DNA from: Dyadobacter endophyticus
GTDB lineage: Bacteria; Bacteroidota; Bacteroidia; Cytophagales; Spirosomataceae
DNA: 64,000 nt
Direction of reading: 5' to 3'
NCBI RefSeq assembly: GCF_014641595.1
Contig: NZ_BMIA01000002.1
Location: forward strand, 1,612,001-1,676,000
The notes under the pieces were generated by a model. It saw nothing but the letters and a program-made list of their open reading frames with translations. It had not been told where the DNA came from and made no database searches. The translations under genes and the position numbers were made by a program. Below are positions 8,626 to 16,870 of the stretch, in pieces (the stretch's first letter is position 1; the number at the start of each line of letters is the position of its first letter).

Positions 8626-9408
8626 TTAATTATCAAGAAGATGGCGGATAGCGTCGCCATAGGTACTGCCGCTGGTGACCTGAGAAGCCTTGCGATCGCG
8701 CATCACGATCACATACTTCCCGTTGAAGTGTTTCTGGATTTCCTTGATATGGTGGGAGTTGACAATTCCTGCCCGGCTCACGCGCAGGTAATGCGCGGGA
8801 AGCTTCTCTTCGAGCGAGGTGAGCGTGTAGTTGAGCAGGTATTTCTGCCCGTCGAGCGTATTCAGGAAAACGTATTTTTCCTCCGCTTCGAAATGCGTGA
8901 TCTCCGTCAGCGGTATCAGCAGAATGCGGTCGCCGGATTTGACCGACAACGAAAATATCTCCCTCTTAGGCTTCATTTCTTCCAGCAGCCTCAGCAGGTT
9001 TTCCGAATAGGGGTTGAAACCGCCCGAATGCCCATTACCCGCCTGGGTAATGTTCCTGATCTTTTCAATGGTTTTCAGCAGCCGATCGTTCTCCACCGGT
9101 TTCAGCAGGTAGTCCACGGAATTTTCTTCAAAAGCACGGATCGCGTATTGGTCATAGGCTGTCGAAAACACCACTAACGGCATTTTGGTAAGCTTGGAAA
9201 GCATTTCGAAGCCGTTCAGCAGAGGCATTTCAATGTCGAGAAAAATAACGTCGGGCTGGTGTTTGTCGATTTCAACCAGTCCTTCGGCGCCGTTTTTGGC
9301 TTCTGACACGATGTCGAAAGTGTCGGTATACTTTTCGAGCAACCTCCTGAGGCGGCTCAACGCAAGCTGTTCGTCGTCGATCAGGATGGTTTTAAGCGGA
9401 AAATGCAT
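8626..9408 (-). CDS. LytTR-family response regulator
   Basis: 260 residues from the ATG at 9408. An upstream ATG at 9498 is in frame but gives a non-conserved 30-residue leader lying wholly inside the kinase gene. Receiver domain about 7-125: acidic DDE near the start, phosphoacceptor Asp in PDVIFLDIEMPLLNG, and conserved STAYDQYAIRAFEENSVDYLLKP. LytTR DNA-binding domain about 160-258 (ITHFEAEEKYVFLNT, HYLRVSRAGIVN). It overlaps the kinase gene by 17 bases, so the pair is probably translationally coupled. Expected to be phosphorylated by that kinase; targets are unknown, with the adjoining TonB receptor the first candidate. Confidence 0.95.
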   Translation of the reverse strand: MHFPLKTILIDDEQLALSRLRRLLEKYTDTFDIVSEAKNGAEGLVEIDKHQPDVIFLDIEMPLLNGFEMLSKLTKMPLVVFSTAYDQYAIRAFEENSVDYLLKPVENDRLLKTIEKIRNITQAGNGHSGGFNPYSENLLRLLEEMKPKREIFSLSVKSGDRILLIPLTEITHFEAEEKYVFLNTLDGQKYLLNYTLTSLEEKLPAHYLRVSRAGIVNSHHIKEIQKHFNGKYVIVMRDRKASQVTSGSTYGDAIRHLLDN

Positions 9409-10840
9409 GGTTGGATTGTTGATGTTGTTCAATAGCGGATTTCTGGATGGCAATATTAACCGATTTATGCGGTTGGTTGTGCAGTTCCAAACGGGCATGG
9501 TCGCCGTAGAGCAATTTCAGCTTGTCCTGAATACTGCGCATGCCGTAACCGGCACCGAGCGTATCTGAGAATGCCGGCCCATTGTCGTGCACGCACAAAT
9601 GCAGCCATTGGTCCTTTTCATAAATCTTCACCACGATATTCCCCTGATCGGCCATCCGCGAAATGCCGTGCTTGATGGCATTCTCGACGATCGGTTGCAA
9701 AATAAATTTAGGCACGTAAAGACTTTTCAAAGATTCTTCCTCGACCTCCACCGTAAACCGCAACCGATCGCCAAACCGCACTTTCTCGACTTGCAGATAG
9801 GTTTCTACCATTTCCAGCTCATTTTCAATGGTATCAAAATAATCACTGGTTTTCCGCCCTGTGGTGTAGCGGAAGAGTTTGGAAAGCAGCAGCGTCATTT
9901 CCTCTGCCTTGTCGGGATTCTCGTGTACGAGGCTGGCAATGCTGTTCAGTGAGTTATATAAAAAATGCGGGTTAATGCGTGCCTGCAATGCATCCAGCTC
10001 GGCTCTCGTTTTCAGTTTTTCAAGATTTAATAATTGATATTCCTGATCTGAAATCTTGCGGGAAATTTGCCGGCCTTCGCGGCTCAGGAAGTAAAACACG
10101 TTCGCGATCGCGATGGGTGCCCATGAATACCAATACCAGGGGGCATTTTGCGAAGGCTCGGCCGGGTAATGCGCAATGTAATCGCTCACAATGTTGGTCG
10201 CAAAAAGCTGGTGCATCCCAACCGCCAACAGACTATCAAATAAAAAGACGACGACAGATAAGATGATATGCTTGGCCAGCAGGCTTTTGACAATCATATC
10301 CAGCCAGGTCGTAAGCCCCTGCGTGATCAGGATCGTGCATACGCCGGTCGCGATGTTGAGTATTACGAGGTACTTATAGAAAGCCAGCCGGACCGGCTCT
10401 TCGGTAAACGACAGCTCCGCGGTGAAATACGCGATGGCATTAAAGCCATACAATATCACTGCGCCAAGAAATGCTGCCACCAGCGTGCCGATCCAACCCT
10501 GGTTCTGAATGATGGCGATCAGGCTGAAATCCTGCCATTTGAATGATTTTTCCTGTGACGTAAAACTGAAATTAGCCCCCTCAACCCTTGCCCCGCTAAG
10601 GTCCACGTCCGAAAGACTACTGAAACTCAGATCCGCATTCCGCAGATCGGAGTTACGGAAAGTCGTCCGGTCGAGGGCCGAGAAACGAAGTTTTGCATTG
10701 CGCAGATTGGCCCCGTCGAAGTTAATATCCTTCAAGCTCGAAAAGCTGAAATCTGCATTTTCCAGATCCATGTTACTGAAATCCCTTCCGTCCAGCGATG
10801 AGGCTGTCATGCGCAACGGCTTCGTCTTGTTATCGTCCAT
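9392..10840 (-). CDS. LytS-type sensor histidine kinase with N-terminal pentapeptide repeats
   Basis: 482 residues. Positions about 12-87 form a pentapeptide-repeat domain with the A(D/N)LXX-like rhythm (NADFSFSSLKDINFDGANLR, NADLSFSSLSDVDLSGA). Four hydrophobic membrane segments follow (about 105-255), then a short coiled coil and a His_kinase/HATPase module of the LytS/YehU class: phosphoacceptor His in ARINPHFLYNSLNSIASL, N-box LQPIVENAIKHGI, and glycine-rich GAGYGMRSIQDKL. Kinases of this class usually lack such a repeat; it forms a right-handed beta-helix and here would face the cytoplasm because no signal peptide precedes it. Third gene of the operon with the TonB receptor and a secreted helical protein. 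Confidence 0.93.
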   Translation of the reverse strand: MDDNKTKPLRMTASSLDGRDFSNMDLENADFSFSSLKDINFDGANLRNAKLRFSALDRTTFRNSDLRNADLSFSSLSDVDLSGARVEGANFSFTSQEKSFKWQDFSLIAIIQNQGWIGTLVAAFLGAVILYGFNAIAYFTAELSFTEEPVRLAFYKYLVILNIATGVCTILITQGLTTWLDMIVKSLLAKHIILSVVVFLFDSLLAVGMHQLFATNIVSDYIAHYPAEPSQNAPWYWYSWAPIAIANVFYFLSREGRQISRKISDQEYQLLNLEKLKTRAELDALQARINPHFLYNSLNSIASLVHENPDKAEEMTLLLSKLFRYTTGRKTSDYFDTIENELEMVETYLQVEKVRFGDRLRFTVEVEEESLKSLYVPKFILQPIVENAIKHGISRMADQGNIVVKIYEKDQWLHLCVHDNGPAFSDTLGAGYGMRSIQDKLKLLYGDHARLELHNQPHKSVNIAIQKSAIEQHQQSNHAFSA

Positions 10841-10864
10841 GCTAAAAAACCCTAAACGTTAATA

Positions 10865-11521
10865 TCAGTTTGTCTGAGAAAGCATCCATTCGGTTTCCAT
10901 TTTGCCCCAATCCGGGTGAATAGCGGTTTCCGGCTTGAAGGCGCCAAATTTTTGCTGTGCTTTTTCGAGCATCGGCTTCGCCACCTTTTTCCCGCCGCCA
11001 TATTCCTCCGGTGTAAAGAACAGGCTCGAACCTTCGAGGTAATAAATTCGCGGGTTCTCGGCATTGATCGATTTCGCCGATTGCAAATAGCCAGAGAACT
11101 TCTCGCCATCCGCCTGCCAGCGGTTCATCGGATCGGCCGCAAGGTGTATTTGGGATTGATAAGCTTTCAAAACTTCCAGCTCGTCGTTCGGCTTGCCCGC
11201 AATGCCTTCCGCGTCTTTCAATAAGGCATTTGCTTTATCCAGATACTGGTCTTTTTCCGTCAGGGTTGGTGCTACGAACCCGAGAAGCACATTCGCATAG
11301 GCCGCATAGTATTTCGGCAGCCATTCCTTGGGTTCTGCGGCGGCGATGCGCTCGAACCGATTGGCAATATCCACGAGGCTTTTCGGGTCGGGTTTCGAGC
11401 GGTCGATACCGTTCAATGCTTTAATGCCGTCGCCCATGGCCTGGGTATACTTTTCGTTCTGCGACCATGCGATGCTCGTGGCAAGCACAAACAGTAATCC
11501 GAATGTGAATAGCTTTTTCAT
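10865..11521 (-). CDS. Secreted helical (TPR-like) protein, unknown function
   Basis: 218 residues with a signal peptide (about 1-20, ending IAWSQ). The mature part is nearly all helical, with repeats resembling tetratricopeptide units: AAAEPKEWLPKYYAAYANV, QYLDKANALLKDAEGIA, SAKSINAENPRIYYLEGSSL and KKVAKPMLEKAQQKFGAF. No cysteine lipobox, so it is predicted soluble in the periplasm. It sits 35 bases after the TonB receptor gene and 24 bases before the histidine kinase gene on the same strand, which suggests it belongs to the same signalling or uptake unit. I do not recognise a named family. Confidence 0.8.
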   Translation of the reverse strand: MKKLFTFGLLFVLATSIAWSQNEKYTQAMGDGIKALNGIDRSKPDPKSLVDIANRFERIAAAEPKEWLPKYYAAYANVLLGFVAPTLTEKDQYLDKANALLKDAEGIAGKPNDELEVLKAYQSQIHLAADPMNRWQADGEKFSGYLQSAKSINAENPRIYYLEGSSLFFTPEEYGGGKKVAKPMLEKAQQKFGAFKPETAIHPDWGKMETEWMLSQTN

Positions 11522-11556
11522 TGTTTTGTCAGTTTTAAAATGCTGGTTGTTTAATA

Positions 11557-13716
11557 TTAAAATTCGTCTTTCTCCACTTTGGCTTTCCTGGAAAGCATGA
11601 TCTGCATCCCCACGAAAAAGCTTCGGTAACTCTGCGGGCCCACGGCGTAGCGCGTCTGCCCGTCGGGCGTGTAGCGGTACGTGAATACATTGCGGGTATT
11701 AAGGATATTATCGACCGTGGCATAAAATATCACCAGGTTCCCTTTGATGCTTTGCAGCTTGCTGGCCTGAATGCTCACATTATGTACCGACGGCGTGCGG
11801 TCTTTCAGGAATTCTTCATTATTGGGATTGTAGTAAGGCCGCCCGCTGGTGAATGCGTAAGTCGCGCTCAGGTTGGTTTTGGCCTTTTCGAACCATTTTT
11901 TGGTAATGAGACTGATATTATGGTTCGAAATAAAGGTAGGCGTGGCGGATTGGGCATATTGCTGAAAGAGCCTTTTTGAATCCACAAAACTGTAAGTAAC
12001 CCAGTAATCGAGGTTCTTGATGGATTTCTGGTCGCGCCAGAAGAAGTCGAAGCCGCGCGCATAACCGTCGCCGCCATTGTTGGTCGCGCCCCAGGGGAAG
12101 CGGTATGGATCGGCATCGTATTTCTGGCCGGTAAATTCGCGGACGAGTTGCGCGTAATTTTTATAAAATGTCTCTACCCGGAACGTACGCTGGTTTTTGA
12201 TAATCTGGTAATTGAGGATCAAATGGTCGGCGCGCTCGTATTGGAGGGATTTATTTAAATACAAATAGCGGTAATCGGGGTTTTGATAGAACTGTCCCGC
12301 GGCTAGGGAAATCTGGCTGTACCGGCCGGTTTTGTAGGCGAATGACAGCCTTGGAGCAATATTGGCCCGGCCGATGATCGAAGAATATTCGCTCCGTACG
12401 CCGATCCTTCCAGCCAATGCACGGGTAATATAAATCTCCGACTCCACGAATGCGGCGGTATAGCGGTCTTTCAATCGGTAAAGCTGGCCTCCTGCGCCAT
12501 TACCGAGATTAATGGCATGCGCCTCGGCTCCAAAGAGTATGGTATTGTTTCCCGTAAGCAGGCGTGTGAGCACAACGCGTGCCTGCGTACGCTCGTCGAA
12601 ACGGTCGAAATTGGCGCCGTCATAGGTCATATTGTCCTTGTTGCGGCTATATGAAATGCCGGAATTCAACGTCCAGCGGCCGTCGGCCCAGGAGTCGGTG
12701 TAGGTGCTCGTGGTGAATGCATTGTTGTTTTTTAAAACCAGGCGCATTTTGCCGGTATCCGAGGACGGGTCGTTGCTATTCATGCTCAGATGGCTGTCGG
12801 AATACATGCCGTAGACTTTGAGCACACCATTTTTGGTCGGCTTCCAGCGGTAGGTCAGTGAAGAGCCTTTGAATTCCGGCACGTGGATCCATTCCACATT
12901 TTGTTTTACCAGCTTAAACAACGGCCGCAAATTGCCATAATACACCACGGCGGACACCGATTGGTTTTTATTGGCATAATCATAATTCAAACCCGCATTC
13001 GCCAGGTTCAAACTAATACCCAACCCATTATTGCTAACCTTGTCGGTCGTATTCAGTAACAAAACCGACGACAATGCCTGCCCGTACTGCGCCGAATAGC
13101 CGCCGGTACTGAACGAAGTACCTTTAAACATAAACGGATTGAACCGCCCCCGCGACTGCACGTCGGGTAACGAGCTGAAAAACGGGTTCTGGACGATCAT
13201 CCCGTCGATCACGATCTTCGTTTCCTGACCGGAGCCGCCGCGGACGAATAGCCCCTCCTGCTCCCCTACGCGCTGTGCACCCGGCAAAAATTGCATGGCG
13301 CCGGTAATATCCGCCGCTGCGCCCGCCGTAGTTACAATATCCAGCGGTTTCAGCATAGCCATTCTCTTCTCGTCCGACGCCTCAAATGCGCCCGCGGTAA
13401 TCACCACGGTATTCAGTTCGTTGGCCAGCTCTTCAAGTTTAATGGACATTGCGGGAATACTTTCTTTCAGATTAATCTTCTTCTCAAAAACCTCGAACCC
13501 GACATAGCTCGCAGCGATGGTTGCCGTGTCGGACTCAGACGTCTGGAATGCAAAAACGCCGTTCGCATCGGTCGTTCCGCCGTCGTAGGTGCCTTTAAGG
13601 AACACATTCGCACCGGGCAATGCATTTCCCCTCTGGTCGGTCACCTTGCCCTGGATGCTCTTTTGGGCAAAAACCGTCGGGGTAACGAATAGTAACAGAC
13701 AATAAAAAAGCTTCAT
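11557..13716 (-). CDS. TonB-dependent outer membrane receptor
   Basis: 719 residues from the ATG at 13716, where a typical signal peptide starts (MKLFYCLLLFVTPTVFAQ). An in-frame ATG at 13761 would add 15 residues in front of it and is less likely. After the signal comes a carboxypeptidase-regulatory-like domain (about 19-105: IQGKVTDQRGNALPGANVFL), then the plug domain (about 120-235: MQFLPGAQRVGEQEGLFVRG, KIVIDGMIVQNPF) and a beta-barrel to the C-terminus. It is not followed by a SusD gene, so it is not a classical polysaccharide-utilisation pair. The substrate cannot be told from sequence; the linked LytS/LytTR system suggests regulated uptake or sensing. First gene of a four-gene unit. 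Confidence 0.94.
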   Translation of the reverse strand: MKLFYCLLLFVTPTVFAQKSIQGKVTDQRGNALPGANVFLKGTYDGGTTDANGVFAFQTSESDTATIAASYVGFEVFEKKINLKESIPAMSIKLEELANELNTVVITAGAFEASDEKRMAMLKPLDIVTTAGAAADITGAMQFLPGAQRVGEQEGLFVRGGSGQETKIVIDGMIVQNPFFSSLPDVQSRGRFNPFMFKGTSFSTGGYSAQYGQALSSVLLLNTTDKVSNNGLGISLNLANAGLNYDYANKNQSVSAVVYYGNLRPLFKLVKQNVEWIHVPEFKGSSLTYRWKPTKNGVLKVYGMYSDSHLSMNSNDPSSDTGKMRLVLKNNNAFTTSTYTDSWADGRWTLNSGISYSRNKDNMTYDGANFDRFDERTQARVVLTRLLTGNNTILFGAEAHAINLGNGAGGQLYRLKDRYTAAFVESEIYITRALAGRIGVRSEYSSIIGRANIAPRLSFAYKTGRYSQISLAAGQFYQNPDYRYLYLNKSLQYERADHLILNYQIIKNQRTFRVETFYKNYAQLVREFTGQKYDADPYRFPWGATNNGGDGYARGFDFFWRDQKSIKNLDYWVTYSFVDSKRLFQQYAQSATPTFISNHNISLITKKWFEKAKTNLSATYAFTSGRPYYNPNNEEFLKDRTPSVHNVSIQASKLQSIKGNLVIFYATVDNILNTRNVFTYRYTPDGQTRYAVGPQSYRSFFVGMQIMLSRKAKVEKDEF

Positions 13717-13765
13717 GGCTAATAGATTATGTGTAACTGCTGACACAAATCTATTGGCCATGAAG
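13711..13765 (-). promoter_or_regulatory. Long inverted repeat covering the receptor start codon
   Basis: Arms 13711-13734 and 13743-13765 are complementary over about 22 positions, with one mismatch and one bulged base, around an 8-base loop. On the mRNA this would be a hairpin that buries the probable start codon (13714-13716) in its 3' arm and a second in-frame ATG (13759-13761) in its 5' arm. It could control translation of the TonB receptor. Seen in sequence; function inferred. Confidence 0.6.
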
Positions 13766-13800
13766 CCGTTTGGTAAGTGATTTCCGACGAAGTGCCGGTT

Positions 13801-13849
13801 TCAGCGGGATGAATATGCCCGCTGACGGAATGAAAAACCGCCGGTTTTA
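13801..13849 (-). terminator. Possible weak terminator after the DUF1080 gene
   Basis: Two small inverted repeats: AAAACC/GGTTTT around 13834-13848, overlapping the stop codon of the DUF1080 gene, and TCAGCGGG/CCCGCTGA (13801-13808 with 13818-13825). The T run is short. The structure lies between that gene and the receptor operon promoter region. Confidence 0.35.
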
Positions 13850-14482
13850 GAGCTCTTCGAGCAGGATATCCTTCCAGCGCACCTTGATACCGCCGCCGTC
13901 GTGGATCTGCAATGCGATAGAGCCTTCGCCCGCACCGATTTTAGCATCGGTAAGGTCTACCATTTCGTGGCCGTTGAGCCAGGTTTGGGTGCGGTCGCCT
14001 TCCGCGCGGATGCGCAGCGTGTTCCATTCACCCATTTTCAGGAAACCTTCTTTTTCGTCGGGGATCTGTACGAGCCAGTTGCGGCCGTACGACTCATAAA
14101 TACCGCCCGTGTCGTGGTTTGGCGGCGCCACTTCTACCTGCCAGCCCGAAACTTTGGTACCAGTTACCGTCGAGCGGAAGAATACGCCGCTGTTACCATT
14201 CGCCTCTTGCCTGAATTTGAGGGACAGGTCGAAGTTCTTGTAAAACTTGTCGGTAGTGAGGTAGCCGTACTTCTTGTCGGGGCCGCTTTCACAGATGAGC
14301 TCGCCGCCATCGACGTACCATTTCTCGGTACCGTGGACGGTCCAGCCTTTGAGGTCTTTCCCGTTGAATAATTTGACAGGCTTCTTCAATGGATCGGCAG
14401 ATGGGCCTTTCAGCGCGAAAAACGCCGAGTTAAGCATCAGAACGGCTGCTCCGGCGACGATCAATCGTCTCAATTTTAGCAT
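13847..14482 (-). CDS. Secreted DUF1080 (3-keto-disaccharide hydrolase-like) protein
   Basis: 211 residues with an N-terminal hydrophobic signal (about 1-24). The mature part is one DUF1080 / 3-keto-disaccharide hydrolase domain with a lectin-like jelly-roll fold. It opens with KPVKLFNGKDLKGWTVHG and contains NGNSGVFFRS, WQVEVAPPNHDTGGIYE, EWNTLRIRAEGDRTQTWLNG and the closing IALQIHDGGGIKVRWKDILL. Family members act on glycosides or 3-keto-sugars or bind carbohydrate in the periplasm; which applies here is unknown. It stands alone between the receptor operon and a divergent fasciclin gene. Confidence 0.92.
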   Translation of the reverse strand: MLKLRRLIVAGAAVLMLNSAFFALKGPSADPLKKPVKLFNGKDLKGWTVHGTEKWYVDGGELICESGPDKKYGYLTTDKFYKNFDLSLKFRQEANGNSGVFFRSTVTGTKVSGWQVEVAPPNHDTGGIYESYGRNWLVQIPDEKEGFLKMGEWNTLRIRAEGDRTQTWLNGHEMVDLTDAKIGAGEGSIALQIHDGGGIKVRWKDILLEEL

Positions 14483-14577
14483 GGTTATTATGGGATTAGG
14501 ATTAAAAATTTATGGTTACAAATTCTATCAAACTACATTTTACATTAGTTTTACAAAAATTAACCACTTGGAAAGCT

Positions 14578-15081
14578 ATGAAAAAAAACCGTTTTGGGGG
14601 GCGTTGGGCAGCATTTTTTTTGGCAGCAGGGCTATTTTCAACGATTTTGATTTCTTGTAAGGAAGACAGCAACGATGTCGTAAAACGGAAGGCGATGACC
14701 GACGTAATATCAGAAAATCCAGAATTTAGCATGTTGAAGGATATCATGGAGCGGGCAGGTCAAAGCGACGCTTTCAGGTCACAGAATCAAACGCTATTGG
14801 CTCCATCTAATGCCGCTTTCAATAAAGCCAAAATATTCAGTTCGAAGCTAATTACTGATACTGAAGCAAAGGCGTTTCTCAACAATCACGTTATCAAGTC
14901 TGTAAAGAAATACGGTGAGTTTGACGCCGGAACTCTTGAGACCGCTGGCACGCTGAAACTTAATGTCGCGAAGAAGGACACTGTGGTGACTTTTAATGGT
15001 GCCAAAATCAACAGAAAAGATGTAGAAACAAATAACGGTTACATTCAAGTGCTTGACAGCGTTTATGTAAAAGTTTTGTAG
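14578..15081 (+). CDS. Fasciclin (FAS1)-domain lipoprotein
   Basis: 167 residues from the ATG at 14578, which places a lipoprotein signal (lipobox LISC, Cys near residue 27) at the N-terminus; the upstream ATG at 14512 would bury it. The mature protein is a single FAS1 domain: it opens MTDVISENPEFSMLKDIMER, has the H1 motif TLLAPSNAAFNKAKI, the FLNNHVIKS region, and ends NGYIQVLDSVYVKVL. FAS1 domains mediate adhesion at cell surfaces. The codons are more AT-rich than in the neighbours. Expressed alone and followed by a bidirectional terminator. Confidence 0.85.
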   Translation: MKKNRFGGRWAAFFLAAGLFSTILISCKEDSNDVVKRKAMTDVISENPEFSMLKDIMERAGQSDAFRSQNQTLLAPSNAAFNKAKIFSSKLITDTEAKAFLNNHVIKSVKKYGEFDAGTLETAGTLKLNVAKKDTVVTFNGAKINRKDVETNNGYIQVLDSVYVKVL

Positions 15082-15110
15082 TGAATTGAGTTAATCATAC
15101 TTATATAAAA

Positions 15111-15149
15111 TAAGAACCCCGAAGCTCAGGCTCCGGGGTTCTTATTTTT
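15111..15149. terminator. Bidirectional terminator between the FAS1 gene and ndk
   Basis: Inverted repeat TAAGAACCCCG (15111-15121) with CGGGGTTCTTA (15134-15144), A/T runs on both sides, between convergent genes. Confidence 0.85.
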
Positions 15150-15163
15150 ATAAGCTAATCTTC

Positions 15164-15583
15164 TCAGAACTGCTCAATATGCGAGAAGAAGAAGTTTCCT
15201 TCGATTTCAGCATTTTCGTCTGAATCCGACCCGTGGATCGCATTCGCTTCGATCGATTTTGCATACAACTTGCGGATCGTGCCTTCCTCTGCATTGGCAG
15301 GGTTGGTAGCACCGATCAAAGTCCGGAAATCAGCCACCGCGTTCTCTTTTTCGAGGATCATCGGGACGATCGCTCCGGATGACATATACTTGCAAAGATC
15401 ATTATAGAAAGGACGCTCTTTGTGCACTGCGTAGAATTCTCCCGCACGCTCGGGAGTAAGTAAGGTTTTTTTCAGGGCCACAATCCGGAATCCTGCTGCT
15501 TCGATCATTTTGATGATTGAACCTGAATGACCATCCTGCACAGCATCAGGCTTGATCATGGTAAATGTCTTATTTGTTGGCAT
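15164..15583 (-). CDS. ndk: Nucleoside diphosphate kinase
   Basis: 139 residues, the normal size. The enzyme transfers the gamma-phosphate of ATP to nucleoside diphosphates through a phospho-histidine intermediate. TFTMIKPDAVQDGHSGSIIK at the N-terminus is the Kpn-loop region, and the active-site His lies in ANAIHGSDSDENAEIEGNFF (about residue 117). Stands alone with its own promoter. Confidence 0.98.
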   Translation of the reverse strand: MPTNKTFTMIKPDAVQDGHSGSIIKMIEAAGFRIVALKKTLLTPERAGEFYAVHKERPFYNDLCKYMSSGAIVPMILEKENAVADFRTLIGATNPANAEEGTIRKLYAKSIEANAIHGSDSDENAEIEGNFFFSHIEQF

Positions 15584-15611
15584 ACGTACTTGGCTAAGTT
15601 GATTTTGGGTG

Positions 15612-15619
15612 CAAAGCTA
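15612..15619 (-). promoter_or_regulatory. -7 element (TAnnTTTG) of the ndk promoter
   Basis: Minus-strand TAGCTTTG, an exact match to the Bacteroidota -7 consensus, 29 bases before the ndk start codon. A weak -33 candidate (TTCG) lies 21 bases further upstream. Confidence 0.55.
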
Positions 15620-15735
15620 CTATTTTTCAGCCTATATCCCCGAACCTTTCGTCCGTAAACGCCCGTCTTATATTAAATCACCGCCTGATTGCCAGCCTTT
15701 ACCGGGCATAATGAAGCAAATCCCAACAGTTTTGT

Positions 15736-15743
15736 TAATTTTG
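15736..15743 (+). promoter_or_regulatory. -7 element (TAnnTTTG) upstream of the DHH phosphoesterase gene
   Basis: Plus-strand TAATTTTG matches the consensus exactly and would give a leader of roughly 40 bases. No clear -33 element is seen. Confidence 0.45.
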
Positions 15744-15788
15744 TGGGCTCTAAGCAAACAGGAAATACCTCTTTTGAACTAAGTAACT

Positions 15789-16823
15789 GTGAATCAAATC
15801 ATTGGAGAGCTTCGCTCTTTTTTATCCCAACCCCAAAAAATTGTTATCACAATGCACCGTGACCCGGATGCCGATGCATTGGGTTCGTCCCTGGGTTGGG
15901 CCAGTTATTTGCTCAAAAAAGGACATGAAGTGACGGTTATCAGCCCTACCGACTATGCTGCGAACCTTCGCTGGCTTTCGGGCATGGAAAATGTGCTGGT
16001 ATATGAGAAGGCTTCCGAGCAAGGAAAGTGCAAAAAAAAGATCGAGCAGGCGACATTGATCTGCTGCCTTGATTTTTCGGCATTATCACGTTTGAAGGAC
16101 CTCGGAAAAGTAGTTCAGGATGCGGCCGCACCAAAAATGATGATCGACCACCACCTCGAACCGGAACATTTTGCGAAATGGATGGTTTGGGATACCAAAG
16201 CTGCGGCTACGGCACAGCTGGTGTACGAACTTGTGAAAGAAATGGAAGGCGGCTTACCTGCCGAACAGCTCTTCGATATTCCGATGGCCGAATGCCTCTA
16301 CGCCGGCATTATGACCGACACCGGCTCGTTCAGGCACGGTAATGTAACGCCCGCGGTGCATCTAGCGGTAGCCGACTTAATGCGCACAGGCTTCGATTCG
16401 AGCCGCGTGCACCGGCTGATCTACGACAATGCGCCGCTTTCGCGCCTGCAGTTCCTGGGTTATGTGCTTTCTCAGAAACTCGTTGTGTTACCCGAGTACC
16501 GCACGGCATATATGGTACTTACCGAGGCAGAACTGCAAAAATTCAACTCGTCATCCGGCGAAACGGAAGGCATCGTGAATTATGGCTTGCAGGTCGAAAA
16601 TGTAGTGATGTCGGCCATGTTCATCGAACGAAAAGGAGAGGTTAAAATCTCATTCCGGTCGGTGGGCACATTCTCGGTGAGAGACCTGGCCAGTACCCAT
16701 TTCAGCGGTGGCGGACATAAGAACGCATCGGGAGGCCGGTCCGAACAATCAGTAAATGAAACGGTTGCAAGATTTCTAAGCATACTTCCTTCATACCAGG
16801 AAGAACTCTTGAGCGTTGACTAA
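15789..16823 (+). CDS. DHH-family phosphoesterase (NrnA-like oligoribonuclease / pAp phosphatase)
   Basis: 344 residues starting with GTG at 15789; no in-frame ATG lies upstream before a stop. DHH domain: the metal-binding motif MHRDPDADALGSSLGW near residue 20, the LICCLDFSA strand and the signature MIDHHLEPEHF. The DHHA1 domain ends with the substrate-binding FSGGGHKNASGGRSE near residue 315. NrnA-type enzymes degrade short RNA oligomers and dephosphorylate 3'-phosphoadenosine 5'-phosphate; Bacteroidota generally lack Orn, which fits this role. Followed after 47 bases by the FKBP gene. Confidence 0.93.
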   Translation: MNQIIGELRSFLSQPQKIVITMHRDPDADALGSSLGWASYLLKKGHEVTVISPTDYAANLRWLSGMENVLVYEKASEQGKCKKKIEQATLICCLDFSALSRLKDLGKVVQDAAAPKMMIDHHLEPEHFAKWMVWDTKAAATAQLVYELVKEMEGGLPAEQLFDIPMAECLYAGIMTDTGSFRHGNVTPAVHLAVADLMRTGFDSSRVHRLIYDNAPLSRLQFLGYVLSQKLVVLPEYRTAYMVLTEAELQKFNSSSGETEGIVNYGLQVENVVMSAMFIERKGEVKISFRSVGTFSVRDLASTHFSGGGHKNASGGRSEQSVNETVARFLSILPSYQEELLSVD

Positions 16824-16870
16824 ACTTAAATTCTAACTTCACTAAAATATCTTCTAATTAACACGTCCCA

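Noticed and set aside
11557..13716. Possible SusC of a polysaccharide-utilisation locus
   Set aside because: No SusD-like gene or glycosidase is next to it, and the protein is shorter than typical SusC; called a general TonB-dependent receptor.
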